A stretch of 20,799 bases of DNA from contig VBCQ01000083.1 in NCBI GenBank assembly GCA_005882155.1, positions 1 through 20,799 of the forward strand, written 5' to 3'. Shown here one piece after another: positions 6,787-14,283 of the stretch. The notes beneath the pieces are model-generated. The model did not search any database and was not told the origin of the DNA. It worked only from the letters and a program-made list of their open reading frames with translations. The stretch comes from Betaproteobacteria bacterium. Its GTDB lineage: Bacteria; Pseudomonadota; Gammaproteobacteria; Burkholderiales; Burkholderiaceae_C. The position numbers and the translations under genes are program-made. Position 1 is the stretch's first letter. Each line of letters opens with the position of its first letter.

Positions 6787-8667
6787 ATGAACAAGCAAAC
6801 CCTTTCGTTCCAGGCCGAGGTCAAGCAGATCCTGCACCTCGTCACCCATTCGCTCTACTCGAACAAGGAAATCTTTCTGCGCGAAATGATTTCCAACGCG
6901 TCGGACGCTTGCGACAAGTTGCGCTTCGAGGCGCTGAACGATGCGTCGCTGTACGAAGACGCGCCGAATCTCGATGTTCGGGTGAGCTTCGACGCCGCGG
7001 CGAAGACCGTCACGATCGTCGACAACGGCATCGGCTTGAGTTCCGAAGAGGCGGTCGCCAACCTCGGCACCATCGCCAAGAGCGGCACGCGCGAATTCAT
7101 GGCGGCACTGCAAGGCGACCAGAAGAAAGACGCGCAGCTGATCGGCCAATTCGGTGTCGGCTTCTACAGCGGCTTCATCGTCGCCGACCGCATCACCGTC
7201 GAGTCGCGGCGTGCCGGGGCCAAGCCCGAAGAGGGGGTCCGCTGGAGCTCCGAAGGCGCGGGCGAGTTCGAAGTCGAGCCCATCACGCGCGCGGCGCGTG
7301 GCACGTCGGTCACGCTGCATTTGCGCGACGGCGAAGAAGAATTCCTGAGCGGCTGGAAACTGAAGTCGATCATCGGCAAGTATTCCGACCATATCTCGCT
7401 GCCGATCCTGATGCAAAAGGAAGAGTGGGACGCGACGGCGCAGAAGCAAGTTACTCGCGACGAATGGGCGCCGGTGAACAAGGCCGCTGCGCTGTGGGCG
7501 CGCAACAAGAGCGAGATCACGACCGAGCAGTACAACGAGTTCTACAAGCAACTGAGCTACGACAGCGAGCCGCCGCTCGCCTACACGCACAACCGCGTCG
7601 AAGGCCGCACCGAATACACGCAGCTGCTGTACATCCCGGCCAAAGCGCCGTTCGATTTGTGGAACCGCGACAAGCGCGGCGGCGTGAAGCTCTACGTGAA
7701 GCGCGTCTTCATCATGGACGACGCCGAAGCTCTGATGCCGGTGTACCTGCGCTTCGTCAAGGGCGTGATCGACAGTGCCGATCTGCCGCTGAACGTGTCG
7801 CGCGAGTTGCTGCAGGAAAGCCGCGACGTGAAGGCGATTCGCGAAGGCTCGACCAAGCGCGTGCTGAGCATGCTCGAAGCGTTGGCCGACAGCGCAGACG
7901 CGGCCGAGAAGGCGAAGTACGCGGCGTTCTGGAAGGACTTCGGCGCGGTGCTGAAGGAGGGCGTCGGCGAAGACCACGCGAACCAGGAGCGGCTCGCCAA
8001 GCTGCTGCGATTCGCGTCGACCCACGCCGATGAAGGCGTGTCGTTCGCCGACTACGTGAGCCGCATGAAGGAAGGCCAGGAGGCGATTTACGTCATCACC
8101 GCCGACACGCTCGCCGCGGCCAAGAGCAGCCCGCAGCTCGAGATCTTCCGCAAGAAGGGCATCGAAGTGCTGCTGCTCGTCGACCGCGTCGACGAATGGC
8201 TGCTCGCGCACCTTTACGAGTTCGACGGCAAGCCGTTGCAAAGCGTCGCCAAGGGCGCCGTCGATCTCGGCAAGCTCGAAGACGAGGCGGAAAAGAAGCA
8301 CGCCGAAGAAGCGGCTGCTGCTTTCAAGCCGGTGCTCGACCGGTTGAAGGAAGCGCTGAAGGACCGCGCGAAAGATGTACGCGTCACGACCCGCCTTGTC
8401 GACTCGCCGGCCTGCCTCGTTGTCGAAGAAGGCGACATGAGCGGCCATCTCGCGCGTTTGCTGAAGCAGGCGGGCCAGGCCGCGCCGAAGGCGCAGCCGA
8501 TTCTCGAAGTCAATGCCGAGCATGCCTTGGTCAAGCGGCTCGACGGCAACGCGCATTTCGACGATCTGGCGAACATCTTGTTCGATCAGGCCTTGCTCGC
8601 CGAAGGCGGACAGCTGGATGATCCGGCGGCTTATGTGCGCCGGGTTAATGCATTGTTGGTGAGCTGA
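6787..8667 (+). CDS. htpG: Molecular chaperone HtpG (Hsp90)
   Basis: A 626-residue bacterial Hsp90, a cytoplasmic ATP-driven dimeric chaperone that remodels client proteins with DnaK. The N-terminal GHKL ATPase domain is complete: Glu33 and Asn37 in the REMISNASDACDKLR helix, DNGIGL at 79-84 for nucleotide binding, and GQFGVGFYS at 120-128. The middle domain has the conserved LYVKRVFIMDD and NVSRELLQESR segments, and the C-terminal dimerisation domain ends in ALLVS. Length is normal. A GTG 24 bp upstream is in frame, but the ATG at 6787 gives the canonical N-terminus (FQAEVKQILHL). The ribosome site is poor. A sigma-32-type promoter lies 53-80 bp upstream. The gene converges on srkA with only 3 bp between the stop codons and no hairpin terminator. 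Confidence 0.98.
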   Translation: MNKQTLSFQAEVKQILHLVTHSLYSNKEIFLREMISNASDACDKLRFEALNDASLYEDAPNLDVRVSFDAAAKTVTIVDNGIGLSSEEAVANLGTIAKSGTREFMAALQGDQKKDAQLIGQFGVGFYSGFIVADRITVESRRAGAKPEEGVRWSSEGAGEFEVEPITRAARGTSVTLHLRDGEEEFLSGWKLKSIIGKYSDHISLPILMQKEEWDATAQKQVTRDEWAPVNKAAALWARNKSEITTEQYNEFYKQLSYDSEPPLAYTHNRVEGRTEYTQLLYIPAKAPFDLWNRDKRGGVKLYVKRVFIMDDAEALMPVYLRFVKGVIDSADLPLNVSRELLQESRDVKAIREGSTKRVLSMLEALADSADAAEKAKYAAFWKDFGAVLKEGVGEDHANQERLAKLLRFASTHADEGVSFADYVSRMKEGQEAIYVITADTLAAAKSSPQLEIFRKKGIEVLLLVDRVDEWLLAHLYEFDGKPLQSVAKGAVDLGKLEDEAEKKHAEEAAAAFKPVLDRLKEALKDRAKDVRVTTRLVDSPACLVVEEGDMSGHLARLLKQAGQAAPKAQPILEVNAEHALVKRLDGNAHFDDLANILFDQALLAEGGQLDDPAAYVRRVNALLVS

Positions 8668-8670
8668 AGC

Positions 8671-9738
8671 TCAGCGACGCGACGGCAGCGACAGCGGCGG
8701 CTGCGCCATCGCTTCGAGCTGTTCGCGCAGCTGGCTGATCTGCTGCGACCAGTACGACGAGCTCGCGAACCACGGGAACGCGGCGGGGAAGGCGGGGTCG
8801 CTCCAGCGCTGCGCGAGCCATGCGCTGTGATGGATCATGCGCAGCGTTCGCAGCGCTTCGACGAGGCGCAGCTCGTGGCGATTGAATTCTGCGAAGGCGT
8901 CGTAGCCCGAAAGCAGTACGGCGAGTTGTCGCGCCATCGCGGCGCGGTCGCCCGACAAGAGCATCCACAGGTCTTGCATCGCGGGGCCGGTTGCGGCATC
9001 GTCCAGATCGACGAAGTGCGGACCGTCGTCGGTCCACAGCACATTGCCGGGGTGGCAGTCGCCGTGCAGGCGCAGCGGTCGCAATTCGGTGCACTCGTCG
9101 AACAGTCGCGTGGCAGCTGCCAATGCAGCATCGACGGTGGTCTGCCATGCGGATTCGAGTTCGTCGGGCACCGTGCGATGTTCCGCGAGCCAATCGCGCG
9201 AGGCCATGCCGATCGTCTGCACGCTGAAATCTCTGCGGTGCATGAAGTTCGATCGGCGGCCGACCGCATGCATGCGGCCGATGAAGCGTCCCATCCGCGC
9301 GAGCGTCGCATCGTCGTCGAGCTCGGGGCCGTGACCTGAGCGGCGCGGCGAAACCGAAAACCGGAAACGCTCGGGAGAAGTGTCGGCCTGTGCCAGCGTG
9401 GCGCCGTTCACGCTGACTTTGAGTCGCGAGTCTTCGGTCGGCGCGAGTTGAAGCGGAGCGACCACCGGAATCTCGCTCGATGCGAGTTCGACGGCGAAGC
9501 TGTGCTCTTCGAGAATCTGTGCGTCGCTCCAGCGGCCCGGCCGATAGAACTTCGCAACGACGACCGAGCCGTCTTCCAGGAACACCTGGAACACACGGTT
9601 CTCATACGAGTTGAGTTGCAGCAAGCGGCCGTCGCCACGAAATCCGACACCGTCGAGCGCGTCCAGAACGAGCTCCGGCGTCAAGCCAGCGTACGGTGTG
9701 TCCTGAGAAGGCTTTCGGGCGTCGTCGGATGGCGTCAT
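8671..9738 (-). CDS. srkA: Stress response Ser/Thr protein kinase SrkA (YihE/RdoA)
   Basis: A 355-residue kinase of the aminoglycoside-phosphotransferase fold, matching E. coli SrkA, a cytoplasmic Ser/Thr kinase that counters stress-induced death and sits upstream of dsbA in enterics. Visible marks: LNSYENRVFQVFLEDG (nucleotide loop), VVAKFYRPGRW with the ATP-contact lysine, RMGRFIGRMHAVG, then the catalytic loop HGDCHPGN (225-232; Asp227, Asn232) and FVDLDDA (242-248; metal-binding Asp244). QDLWMLLSGD follows as in E. coli. Length is slightly above the E. coli protein because of an N-terminal extension of about 15 residues. There is no dsbA next to it here. Upstream, 24 bp separate it from the DUF2726 gene on the same strand, so the two may be cotranscribed. 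The ribosome site is weak. Confidence 0.93.
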   Translation of the reverse strand: MTPSDDARKPSQDTPYAGLTPELVLDALDGVGFRGDGRLLQLNSYENRVFQVFLEDGSVVVAKFYRPGRWSDAQILEEHSFAVELASSEIPVVAPLQLAPTEDSRLKVSVNGATLAQADTSPERFRFSVSPRRSGHGPELDDDATLARMGRFIGRMHAVGRRSNFMHRRDFSVQTIGMASRDWLAEHRTVPDELESAWQTTVDAALAAATRLFDECTELRPLRLHGDCHPGNVLWTDDGPHFVDLDDAATGPAMQDLWMLLSGDRAAMARQLAVLLSGYDAFAEFNRHELRLVEALRTLRMIHHSAWLAQRWSDPAFPAAFPWFASSSYWSQQISQLREQLEAMAQPPLSLPSRR

Positions 9739-9762
9739 CCGAGCATCGTACGCGCGACCCTG

Positions 9763-10557
9763 CTAGTGGCGCGTGCGGGTGCCGTAAAGCGGAATGTCGA
9801 CGACGACGCCGCCGACATCGTCGGAGGGCTCATCGCTCGAGCGGCTGCTTCGGCGTCCGCTGCCGGAGTTCGACGTGAGACCGCCGAACTCGGTGTTGCC
9901 GGTGCTGTCTTGACGGCTGTCGGGCGCAAAGAACGAGTCCTGGAAGAAGGTCGAGTCCTGCCACAGCGCAGTGCGCTCGGCGCGCCGAGCAGCCACCGTG
10001 CCGGACAGCGAATCGCGCGCCTTGTGCATGTGCGCGGGGCCCGGTGCAGGTTGCGGACCGCGTGGTGCCGCGCCGTTCTGCGGCAGCAGCAACTGCAATT
10101 CAGCGACGGTCGGCAAATGATCGACCGGGCATCGCAGATAGCGGACCCGGCATGCGGCCAACACCGACTGCTTGATCTGCATGAGGCGCCGCGAGCTGCC
10201 TCGATCGGTATCGAGATCAATGGCAGCGAGCACGCGATCGTTGGCGCTGCAGATCGCGAAGGCGACATGGCTCGCCCCGAGCAGATCGAACCAGTAGCGA
10301 ACTTCGTTCGGATCAGTCGGCTGGCAAAAGCGCACCAGCGGCAATTTGGACAGCACGATGTGATGCGGCAGGGCCTCGCGCAGCAATCGATAAACGCGCC
10401 GCTCGTCGGTGCTGAACACGGGCCGCGCAGTCAGTGCCCATTCGGTCGGCAATGGCGGCGGCGGGCGCTTCTTGCGCGGTTTCAGCGCCAGGTATGCAAG
10501 CAGCGGAAGCACCAGCGCCAACACGGCGAGCACGACGATCCACGGGAGGGTTTGCAT
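9763..10557 (-). CDS. Membrane-anchored DUF2726 domain protein
   Basis: A 264-residue protein of unknown function. Residues 2-24 form one hydrophobic segment (LPWIVVLAVLALVLPLLAYL) followed by KPRKKR, so the rest should be cytoplasmic. The DUF2726 domain spans about 40-160: ARPVFSTDERRVYRLLREAL, a VLSKLPLVRF strand, then AAIDLDTDRGSSRR and a CRVRYLRCPVDHLP end. The layout recalls restriction-endonuclease-like nuclease folds, where acidic residues on a strand (here DLDTD) can bind metal, but activity is unproven. The last 80 residues are Ser/Asp/Gly/Arg-rich and low in complexity, ending in a short conserved-looking VVVDIPLYGTR. A TTG 57 bp upstream is in frame; the ATG at 10557 was chosen because it directly starts the membrane helix. 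The 150 bp upstream hold no gene. Confidence 0.75.
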   Translation of the reverse strand: MQTLPWIVVLAVLALVLPLLAYLALKPRKKRPPPPLPTEWALTARPVFSTDERRVYRLLREALPHHIVLSKLPLVRFCQPTDPNEVRYWFDLLGASHVAFAICSANDRVLAAIDLDTDRGSSRRLMQIKQSVLAACRVRYLRCPVDHLPTVAELQLLLPQNGAAPRGPQPAPGPAHMHKARDSLSGTVAARRAERTALWQDSTFFQDSFFAPDSRQDSTGNTEFGGLTSNSGSGRRSSRSSDEPSDDVGGVVVDIPLYGTRTRH

Positions 10558-10707
10558 GGTCAAAGGCGCGTCCCTGACGGCCGCACATGTGTGCGAGCCG
10601 GTTCTTGTTCGCAAGCGGATTCAGAATGTATCTGATGTTACGGGCAAGGTAGCCGCGGTGCATCCCCGACATCGGGTGTCGAGCGGCATGAAAGGCGGGT
10701 GAAATAG

Positions 10708-11454
10708 TCATTCGGACGCGACGGGTGCCTTGCCGTTGATGTTGGTTTTTACTTCTGTTAGAGCTTCGAGAAACTCGTTGACGCGATTGGCTTGAACCTT
10801 GAACTGGTAGTCGATTTCGGCTGCCTGTTCTTCCATCAGTTCCCCCACTCGCGTGGCGATCGTTACCGGCGGCAGCTTCAACCGGGCTTCCGTTTCGGAG
10901 CCTTCGCGTTCAACCACTGCGCCTGCCTTGCGGGCGATCTTGAGCATCGCGATATTCTCGCTCAGAGCGTGAATCAGCAGTGTCTCGACGCCACGATTTC
11001 TCGCATGCAAAACAGCATGCTCGAACAGTCGCTCGCCGTAGCCGCGTCCGCGGGCCCGGGACAACACCGATGCGCCGAACTCCGCCATCGTCGGTCGCTC
11101 GTCTGGCCGTGGCGCCGGCGCATTGGCCAGGTGGGCCATCGCGATCAGCTGCAACCGGCGATTGAAGATGCCGAACACCTCGTCGCGCTCGAAGTCCAGT
11201 GTGTCGACGTACTTCGCGATTTGCGCGTCGGTCGCGGGGTAGCCGAAGCGCAGGTAGCGATCGCGCTCATCCAGCTCGGTCAGGTGCGCTGCGATGCGGG
11301 AGCGATGGCGAGGCGCCAGCGAGCGGATCGGCACCCATGCCCAGCTGGGCATGACCAGGGCGACGGCTTGATCAATGGCGGCGCCAAGCGATGACGGAGA
11401 TTTCTCTTGATCGGCAGGCGAAGATTTCGGGTTCGTTGACTCGGACATGCCCAT
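10708..11454 (-). CDS. GNAT family N-acetyltransferase
   Basis: A 248-residue acetyltransferase, expected to move an acetyl group from acetyl-CoA to an amine. The GNAT core is about residues 40-190: WVPIRSLAPRHRSRI, ERDRYLRFGYPA, a VFGIFNRRLQLIAMAHLA strand pair, and motif A RARGRGYGERLFEHAV with the pyrophosphate-binding RGRGYG loop. ARKAGAVVEREGSE closes the fold. A C-terminal extension of about 50 residues (EEQAAEIDYQFKVQANRVNE) is likely helical and is not part of GNAT. The first of two nearby ATGs (11454) has a GGAAGGA ribosome site at proper distance, better than the second at 11448. No substrate can be assigned; similar proteins are simply annotated as GNAT. It is transcribed away from rplM. 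Confidence 0.85.
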   Translation of the reverse strand: MGMSESTNPKSSPADQEKSPSSLGAAIDQAVALVMPSWAWVPIRSLAPRHRSRIAAHLTELDERDRYLRFGYPATDAQIAKYVDTLDFERDEVFGIFNRRLQLIAMAHLANAPAPRPDERPTMAEFGASVLSRARGRGYGERLFEHAVLHARNRGVETLLIHALSENIAMLKIARKAGAVVEREGSETEARLKLPPVTIATRVGELMEEQAAEIDYQFKVQANRVNEFLEALTEVKTNINGKAPVASE

Positions 11455-11579
11455 GACGGAGTTCCTTCCATATCTAGGGTTTACCCCAGTCTATGCGATC
11501 CCATTAGGCAAGCGGCTCCAGATGTTCGAACGCCGCAAAACCGCGTCCAGCGCGATCGATCCGAGGGGCGCGGCTTGTC

Positions 11580-11588
11580 TGCTAGAAT
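11580..11588 (+). promoter_or_regulatory. Extended -10 promoter of rplM-rpsI
   Basis: TGCTAGAAT is an extended -10 (TG-N-TAGAAT; five of six matches to TATAAT plus the TG). No good -35 lies 17 bp upstream, as often with extended -10 promoters. Transcription would begin near 11595, giving a leader of about 175 nt before the rplM ATG at 11772. The remaining 11455-11579 stretch between the divergent GNAT gene and this site holds nothing I recognise. Confidence 0.55.
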
Positions 11589-11712
11589 CGCGAGCTTTCC
11601 CGCAACCAGCCCCAGGGAAATGCCGCACACCGGTGCTCGCGAAAGCATTGTTGCCGTGTATGCGTTCCGCCTAAGAGGCCGCCATCCAAAGAAGCGGCAC
11701 CGACCGCGGACC

Positions 11713-11739
11713 GGCTGAACGCGACGCCAGCGTTCGGCC
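11713..11739 (+). promoter_or_regulatory. Leader hairpin upstream of rplM
   Basis: A 10-bp stem (GGCTGAACGC at 11713-11722 with GCGTTCGGCC at 11730-11739, one G-U pair) encloses a 7-nt loop. It ends 32 nt before the rplM start codon and has no U-tract after it, so it is not a terminator. In E. coli, L13 represses its own operon through the mRNA leader; this hairpin is a candidate for an equivalent control element, but that is inference. Confidence 0.5.
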
Positions 11740-11771
11740 ACAGCGGGGCTTACAACCAACTCAAGTCATCC

Positions 11772-12200
11772 ATGAAAACCTTCAGCGCCAAACCGGCCGA
11801 AGTGACGCATGAGTGGTTTGTGATTGACGCGACCGATAAGGTTCTCGGTAGGGTGGCCAGTGAAGTCGCCCTCCGCCTGCGCGGCAAGCACAAAGCCATT
11901 TACACGCCTCACGTCGACACCGGAGACTTCATCGTCGTCGTCAACGCCGACAAGATCCGCGTCACCGGCAACAAAGCCAACGACAAGGTGTACTACCGCC
12001 ACACCGGTTTCCCGGGCGGCATCTACGGCACCAAGTTCAAGGACATGCAAGCCAAGTTCCCGGGCCGCGCGCTCGAGAAGGCCGTCAAAGGCATGTTGCC
12101 CAAGGGCCCGCTCGGCTACGCGATGGTCAAGAAGCTGAAGGTGTACGCCGGTGCCACGCATCCGCACACCGCCCAGCAGCCCAAAGTGCTCGAGATTTAA
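11772..12200 (+). CDS. rplM: 50S ribosomal protein L13
   Basis: A 142-residue protein of the large ribosomal subunit, an early assembly protein. The sequence is canonical from MKTFSAKP at the start through WFVIDATDKVLGRVAS (residues 15-30), GKHKAIYTPHVDTGDFIVVVNA, YYRHTGFPGG, and MLPKGPLGYAMVKKLKVYAG to the end. Length matches the usual 142. Start at 11772 is fixed by the family N-terminus, though the ribosome site before it is weak (CTCAAG), which may relate to translational control in the leader. It is cotranscribed with rpsI, which begins 11 bp later. Confidence 0.99.
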   Translation: MKTFSAKPAEVTHEWFVIDATDKVLGRVASEVALRLRGKHKAIYTPHVDTGDFIVVVNADKIRVTGNKANDKVYYRHTGFPGGIYGTKFKDMQAKFPGRALEKAVKGMLPKGPLGYAMVKKLKVYAGATHPHTAQQPKVLEI

Positions 12201-12211
12201 GGACCAAGGCG

Positions 12212-12604
12212 ATGATCGGAAATTGGAACTATGGAACCGGCCGCCGCAAGTCTTCGGTGGCTCGCGTGTTCATGAAAAAGGGCACGGGACAGATTCTCGT
12301 GAACGGCAAGCCTGTCGAGCAGTACTTCGGCCGCCAGACGTCCATCATGGTCGTCAAGCAGCCGCTGGTTCTCACCGCGAACGATGCAGCCTTCGACGTG
12401 AAGGTCAACGTGCATGGCGGCGGCGAATCGGGGCAGGCCGGCGCGGTACGCCACGGCATCACCCGTGCGCTGATCGACTACGACGCGGCGCTCAAGCCGG
12501 CCTTGAGCCATGCCGGCTTCGTGACGCGCGATGCGCGCGAAGTCGAGCGCAAGAAGGTCGGCCTGCACGGCGCGCGCCGGCGCAAGCAGTTCAGCAAGCG
12601 CTGA
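12212..12604 (+). CDS. rpsI: 30S ribosomal protein S9
   Basis: A 130-residue protein of the small subunit whose C-terminal tail reaches the P-site tRNA. Canonical marks: NYGTGRRKSSVARVF (residues 6-20), GTGQILVNGKPVEQYF, VHGGGESGQAGAVRHGI, and the basic tail ending KQFSKR. The terminal Lys-Arg that contacts tRNA is intact. The ribosome site AAGGA overlaps the rplM stop codon, so the two genes are tightly coupled. A rho-independent terminator follows 27 bp after the stop. Length is the family norm. Confidence 0.99.
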   Translation: MIGNWNYGTGRRKSSVARVFMKKGTGQILVNGKPVEQYFGRQTSIMVVKQPLVLTANDAAFDVKVNVHGGGESGQAGAVRHGITRALIDYDAALKPALSHAGFVTRDAREVERKKVGLHGARRRKQFSKR

Positions 12605-12631
12605 GGCGTACTGCTCACTGAGCATCGAATC

Positions 12632-12660
12632 GAGGCCGCTTGTCTGCGGCCTCTTTCGTT
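12632..12660 (+). terminator. Rho-independent terminator of rplM-rpsI
   Basis: Stem GAGGCCGC (12632-12639) pairs with GCGGCCTC (12646-12653) around a 6-nt loop and is followed by TTTCGTTT. The T-tract is interrupted but adequate. It separates the ribosomal operon from the downstream DUF6776 gene. Confidence 0.8.
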
Positions 12661-12688
12661 TCAGGCACAGATCTTTCTTGAGACGCTG

Positions 12689-13399
12689 ATGCGTTGGAAA
12701 CTGTTGCGCCGAAGGCTGTCGATCAGCGCCCCGCGAATGATCGTGCGCAGCCATTTGCCCTGGCCGTTGCGCTGGGCCTTGATCGCAGTGGTGCTCGGAT
12801 TTTCAGCGGCCATCGCGATGTGGGCATTCGAGTTCGGCAAGGACATCGCCGGCCTGGACCGCAACGCGACGGCCGAACTCGCGAAGCTTCGCGCCGAGGT
12901 GGCCCAGCTGCAAGACGAGCGCGAGCGCATGCAGGCGATCGCCAACACGGCCGATAGCCTGCTCAAGACCGAGAAGGCGGCGCAAGACCGCTTGGTCCAG
13001 CAGATGAAGCAGATCGAGACCGAGAACCTCGCGCTGAAGGGCGACCTCGGATTCTTCGAACGCCTCTTGCCGGCCGGCGCCAGTCAAGGGGTCAGTATTC
13101 GCAGCTTGCAGGCCGAGGCCAAGGCACCCGGGAAAGTGCGCTATCAGTTGCTCGTGCTGCAGGCCGGCAAGACCTTGCCCGAATTCCGTGGCAACTACGA
13201 GGTGACGCTTTCCGGCACGCTGGATGGAAAACCTTGGTCCCTTGCGGCCGCCGGCGGCCCGAAGCCGCTGCAAATGAAACAGTATTTGCGGGTTGAAGGA
13301 ATGATCGACCATCCGGTTCAGGCCGTGGTGAAAAACATTCAGGTCAGGGTGATGGACGCGAGCGGCGGGGTCAAGGCGACCCAGACCGCCAAGGTCTGA
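12689..13399 (+). CDS. DUF6776 family membrane-anchored coiled-coil protein
   Basis: A 236-residue protein of unknown function. After a basic N-terminus (LLRRRLSISAPR) comes one membrane helix at about 29-47 (WALIAVVLGFSAAIAMWAF). Residues 59-120 are a heptad-rich coiled coil (AELAKLRAEVAQLQDERERM and onward to LALKGDLGFFERL). The C-terminal part, 125-236, is a beta-rich domain (VRYQLLVLQAG, YEVTLSGTLDG, QYLRVEGMIDHP) that should lie outside the cytoplasm. This is the layout of DUF6776 proteins seen beside rpsI and bactofilin genes in Burkholderiales. The start at 12689 fits the conserved basic N-terminus; the ribosome site is weak. It precedes the bactofilin gene by 36 bp on the same strand, and cotranscription is likely. 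A role as membrane partner of the bactofilin is inference. Confidence 0.8.
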   Translation: MRWKLLRRRLSISAPRMIVRSHLPWPLRWALIAVVLGFSAAIAMWAFEFGKDIAGLDRNATAELAKLRAEVAQLQDERERMQAIANTADSLLKTEKAAQDRLVQQMKQIETENLALKGDLGFFERLLPAGASQGVSIRSLQAEAKAPGKVRYQLLVLQAGKTLPEFRGNYEVTLSGTLDGKPWSLAAAGGPKPLQMKQYLRVEGMIDHPVQAVVKNIQVRVMDASGGVKATQTAKV

Positions 13400-13435
13400 A
13401 GGCCGCAACGATCGGCGCTCATTGGAGTCGAAACT

Positions 13436-13828
13436 ATGTTCAGCAAGAAGCAGCCACCGATCCGTACCCTCATTGGCGAGGGCACGGTGATCCAGGGCGA
13501 GCTCCGGTTCACCGAGGGCTTGCGGATCGATGGAGAGGTTCAGGGCGATGTGGTCGCGACCGGCGAAAGCCACAGCATTCTCGTCATCAGCGAGAAGGCG
13601 CGCGTCACCGGCAAGGTCAAGGCGGCGCATGTGATCGTCAACGGCTGCGTGACCGGCCCCATCATCTCGGACGAGCTGCTCGAGCTGCAACCGAAGGCCA
13701 GCATTGTGGGCGACGTGCGCTACGAGATCCTTGAAATGCACCAGGGCGCCACCATAGATGGTGAATTGCGCCCGCTGAAAGCGGAAGAAAAGCCCGCATT
13801 GAAGCTGGCGGCGTCGAACGACGGATAA
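13436..13828 (+). CDS. Bactofilin (polymer-forming cytoskeletal protein)
   Basis: A 130-residue bactofilin. These proteins form a right-handed beta-helix that polymerises without nucleotide and serves as a membrane-linked scaffold, often placing wall enzymes that set cell shape. The core (about residues 11-115) shows the repeating short strands and glycine turns: TLIGEGTVIQGEL, LRIDGEVQGDVV, ARVTGKVKAAHVIVNG, ASIVGDVRYEIL, ATIDGELRPL. The short flanks on each side are charged and likely disordered, as usual. A TTGGAG ribosome site precedes the ATG. It lies 30 bp ahead of erpA and 36 bp behind the DUF6776 gene. An M23 peptidase, the commonest genetic partner of bactofilins, is encoded 1.7 kb away on the other strand. 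Confidence 0.93.
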   Translation: MFSKKQPPIRTLIGEGTVIQGELRFTEGLRIDGEVQGDVVATGESHSILVISEKARVTGKVKAAHVIVNGCVTGPIISDELLELQPKASIVGDVRYEILEMHQGATIDGELRPLKAEEKPALKLAASNDG

Positions 13829-13858
13829 TGGGGTCTGAGCGCCCTTGAAGGAGTCCCG

Positions 13859-14236
13859 ATGAGTGCCACCGCCCAAAACCTGAGCAGCCCGCAATACGAC
13901 GAGCCGCCGCCGCCATTGGTCTTCACCGACAGTGCGGCTTCCAAGGTCAAGGAACTGGTCGACGAGGAAGGCAACCCCGATCTGAAGCTGCGCGTGTTCG
14001 TGCAGGGCGGCGGTTGTTCTGGCTTCCAGTACGGCTTCACCTTCGACGAAGTCGTGAACGAAGACGACACGCAGATGAGCAAGAACGGCGTCACGTTGCT
14101 GATCGACGCGATGAGCTTGCAATATCTGGCCGGCGCCGAGATCGACTACAAGGACGACCTGCAAGGCGCGCAATTCGTCATCAAGAATCCGAACGCGACG
14201 AGCACCTGCGGTTGCGGGTCCAGCTTCACGGCTTGA
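13859..14236 (+). CDS. erpA: Iron-sulfur cluster insertion protein ErpA
   Basis: A 125-residue A-type carrier that accepts [2Fe-2S]/[4Fe-4S] clusters from the Isc scaffold and passes them to apoproteins, including isoprenoid-pathway enzymes. The three cluster cysteines are in place: Cys53 in GGGCSGFQYGF, and Cys117 and Cys119 in STCGCGSSF. The first 18 residues (with a PPPP run) extend the E. coli form slightly, as in other betaproteobacteria. AAGGAG (13848-13853) is a strong ribosome site and fixes the start. It is the last gene of the DUF6776-bactofilin-erpA run, closed by a strong hairpin terminator. Confidence 0.97.
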   Translation: MSATAQNLSSPQYDEPPPPLVFTDSAASKVKELVDEEGNPDLKLRVFVQGGGCSGFQYGFTFDEVVNEDDTQMSKNGVTLLIDAMSLQYLAGAEIDYKDDLQGAQFVIKNPNATSTCGCGSSFTA

Positions 14237-14251
14237 GAGAGAGCCAGTTCG

Positions 14252-14278
14252 AAAAGGCCGCCTTCGGGCGGCCTTTTT
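14252..14278. terminator. Bidirectional rho-independent terminator between erpA and anmK
   Basis: AAAAGGCCGCC (14252-14262), loop TTCG, GGCGGCCTTTTT (14267-14278). The stable UUCG tetraloop with an 11-bp stem, a T-run on the plus strand and an A-run on the other side make it work in both directions, for erpA and for the convergent anmK. Confidence 0.95.
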
Positions 14279-14283
14279 ATTGA

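Noticed and set aside
6646..8556. 636-codon open frame antisense to htpG
   Set aside because: Fully covered by htpG, whose family match is unambiguous. The frame is open because of high GC at third codon positions; the product is compositionally biased and resembles no family I know.
8660..8673. Inverted repeat TGAGCT-GA-AGCTCA containing both stop codons of htpG and srkA, considered as a terminator
   Set aside because: The 2-nt loop is too small for a stable hairpin and there is no T-tract on either strand.
11447..11674. 75-codon plus-strand frame in the gap before rplM
   Set aside because: It overlaps the GNAT start and the predicted rplM promoter, has no ribosome site and no recognisable motif.
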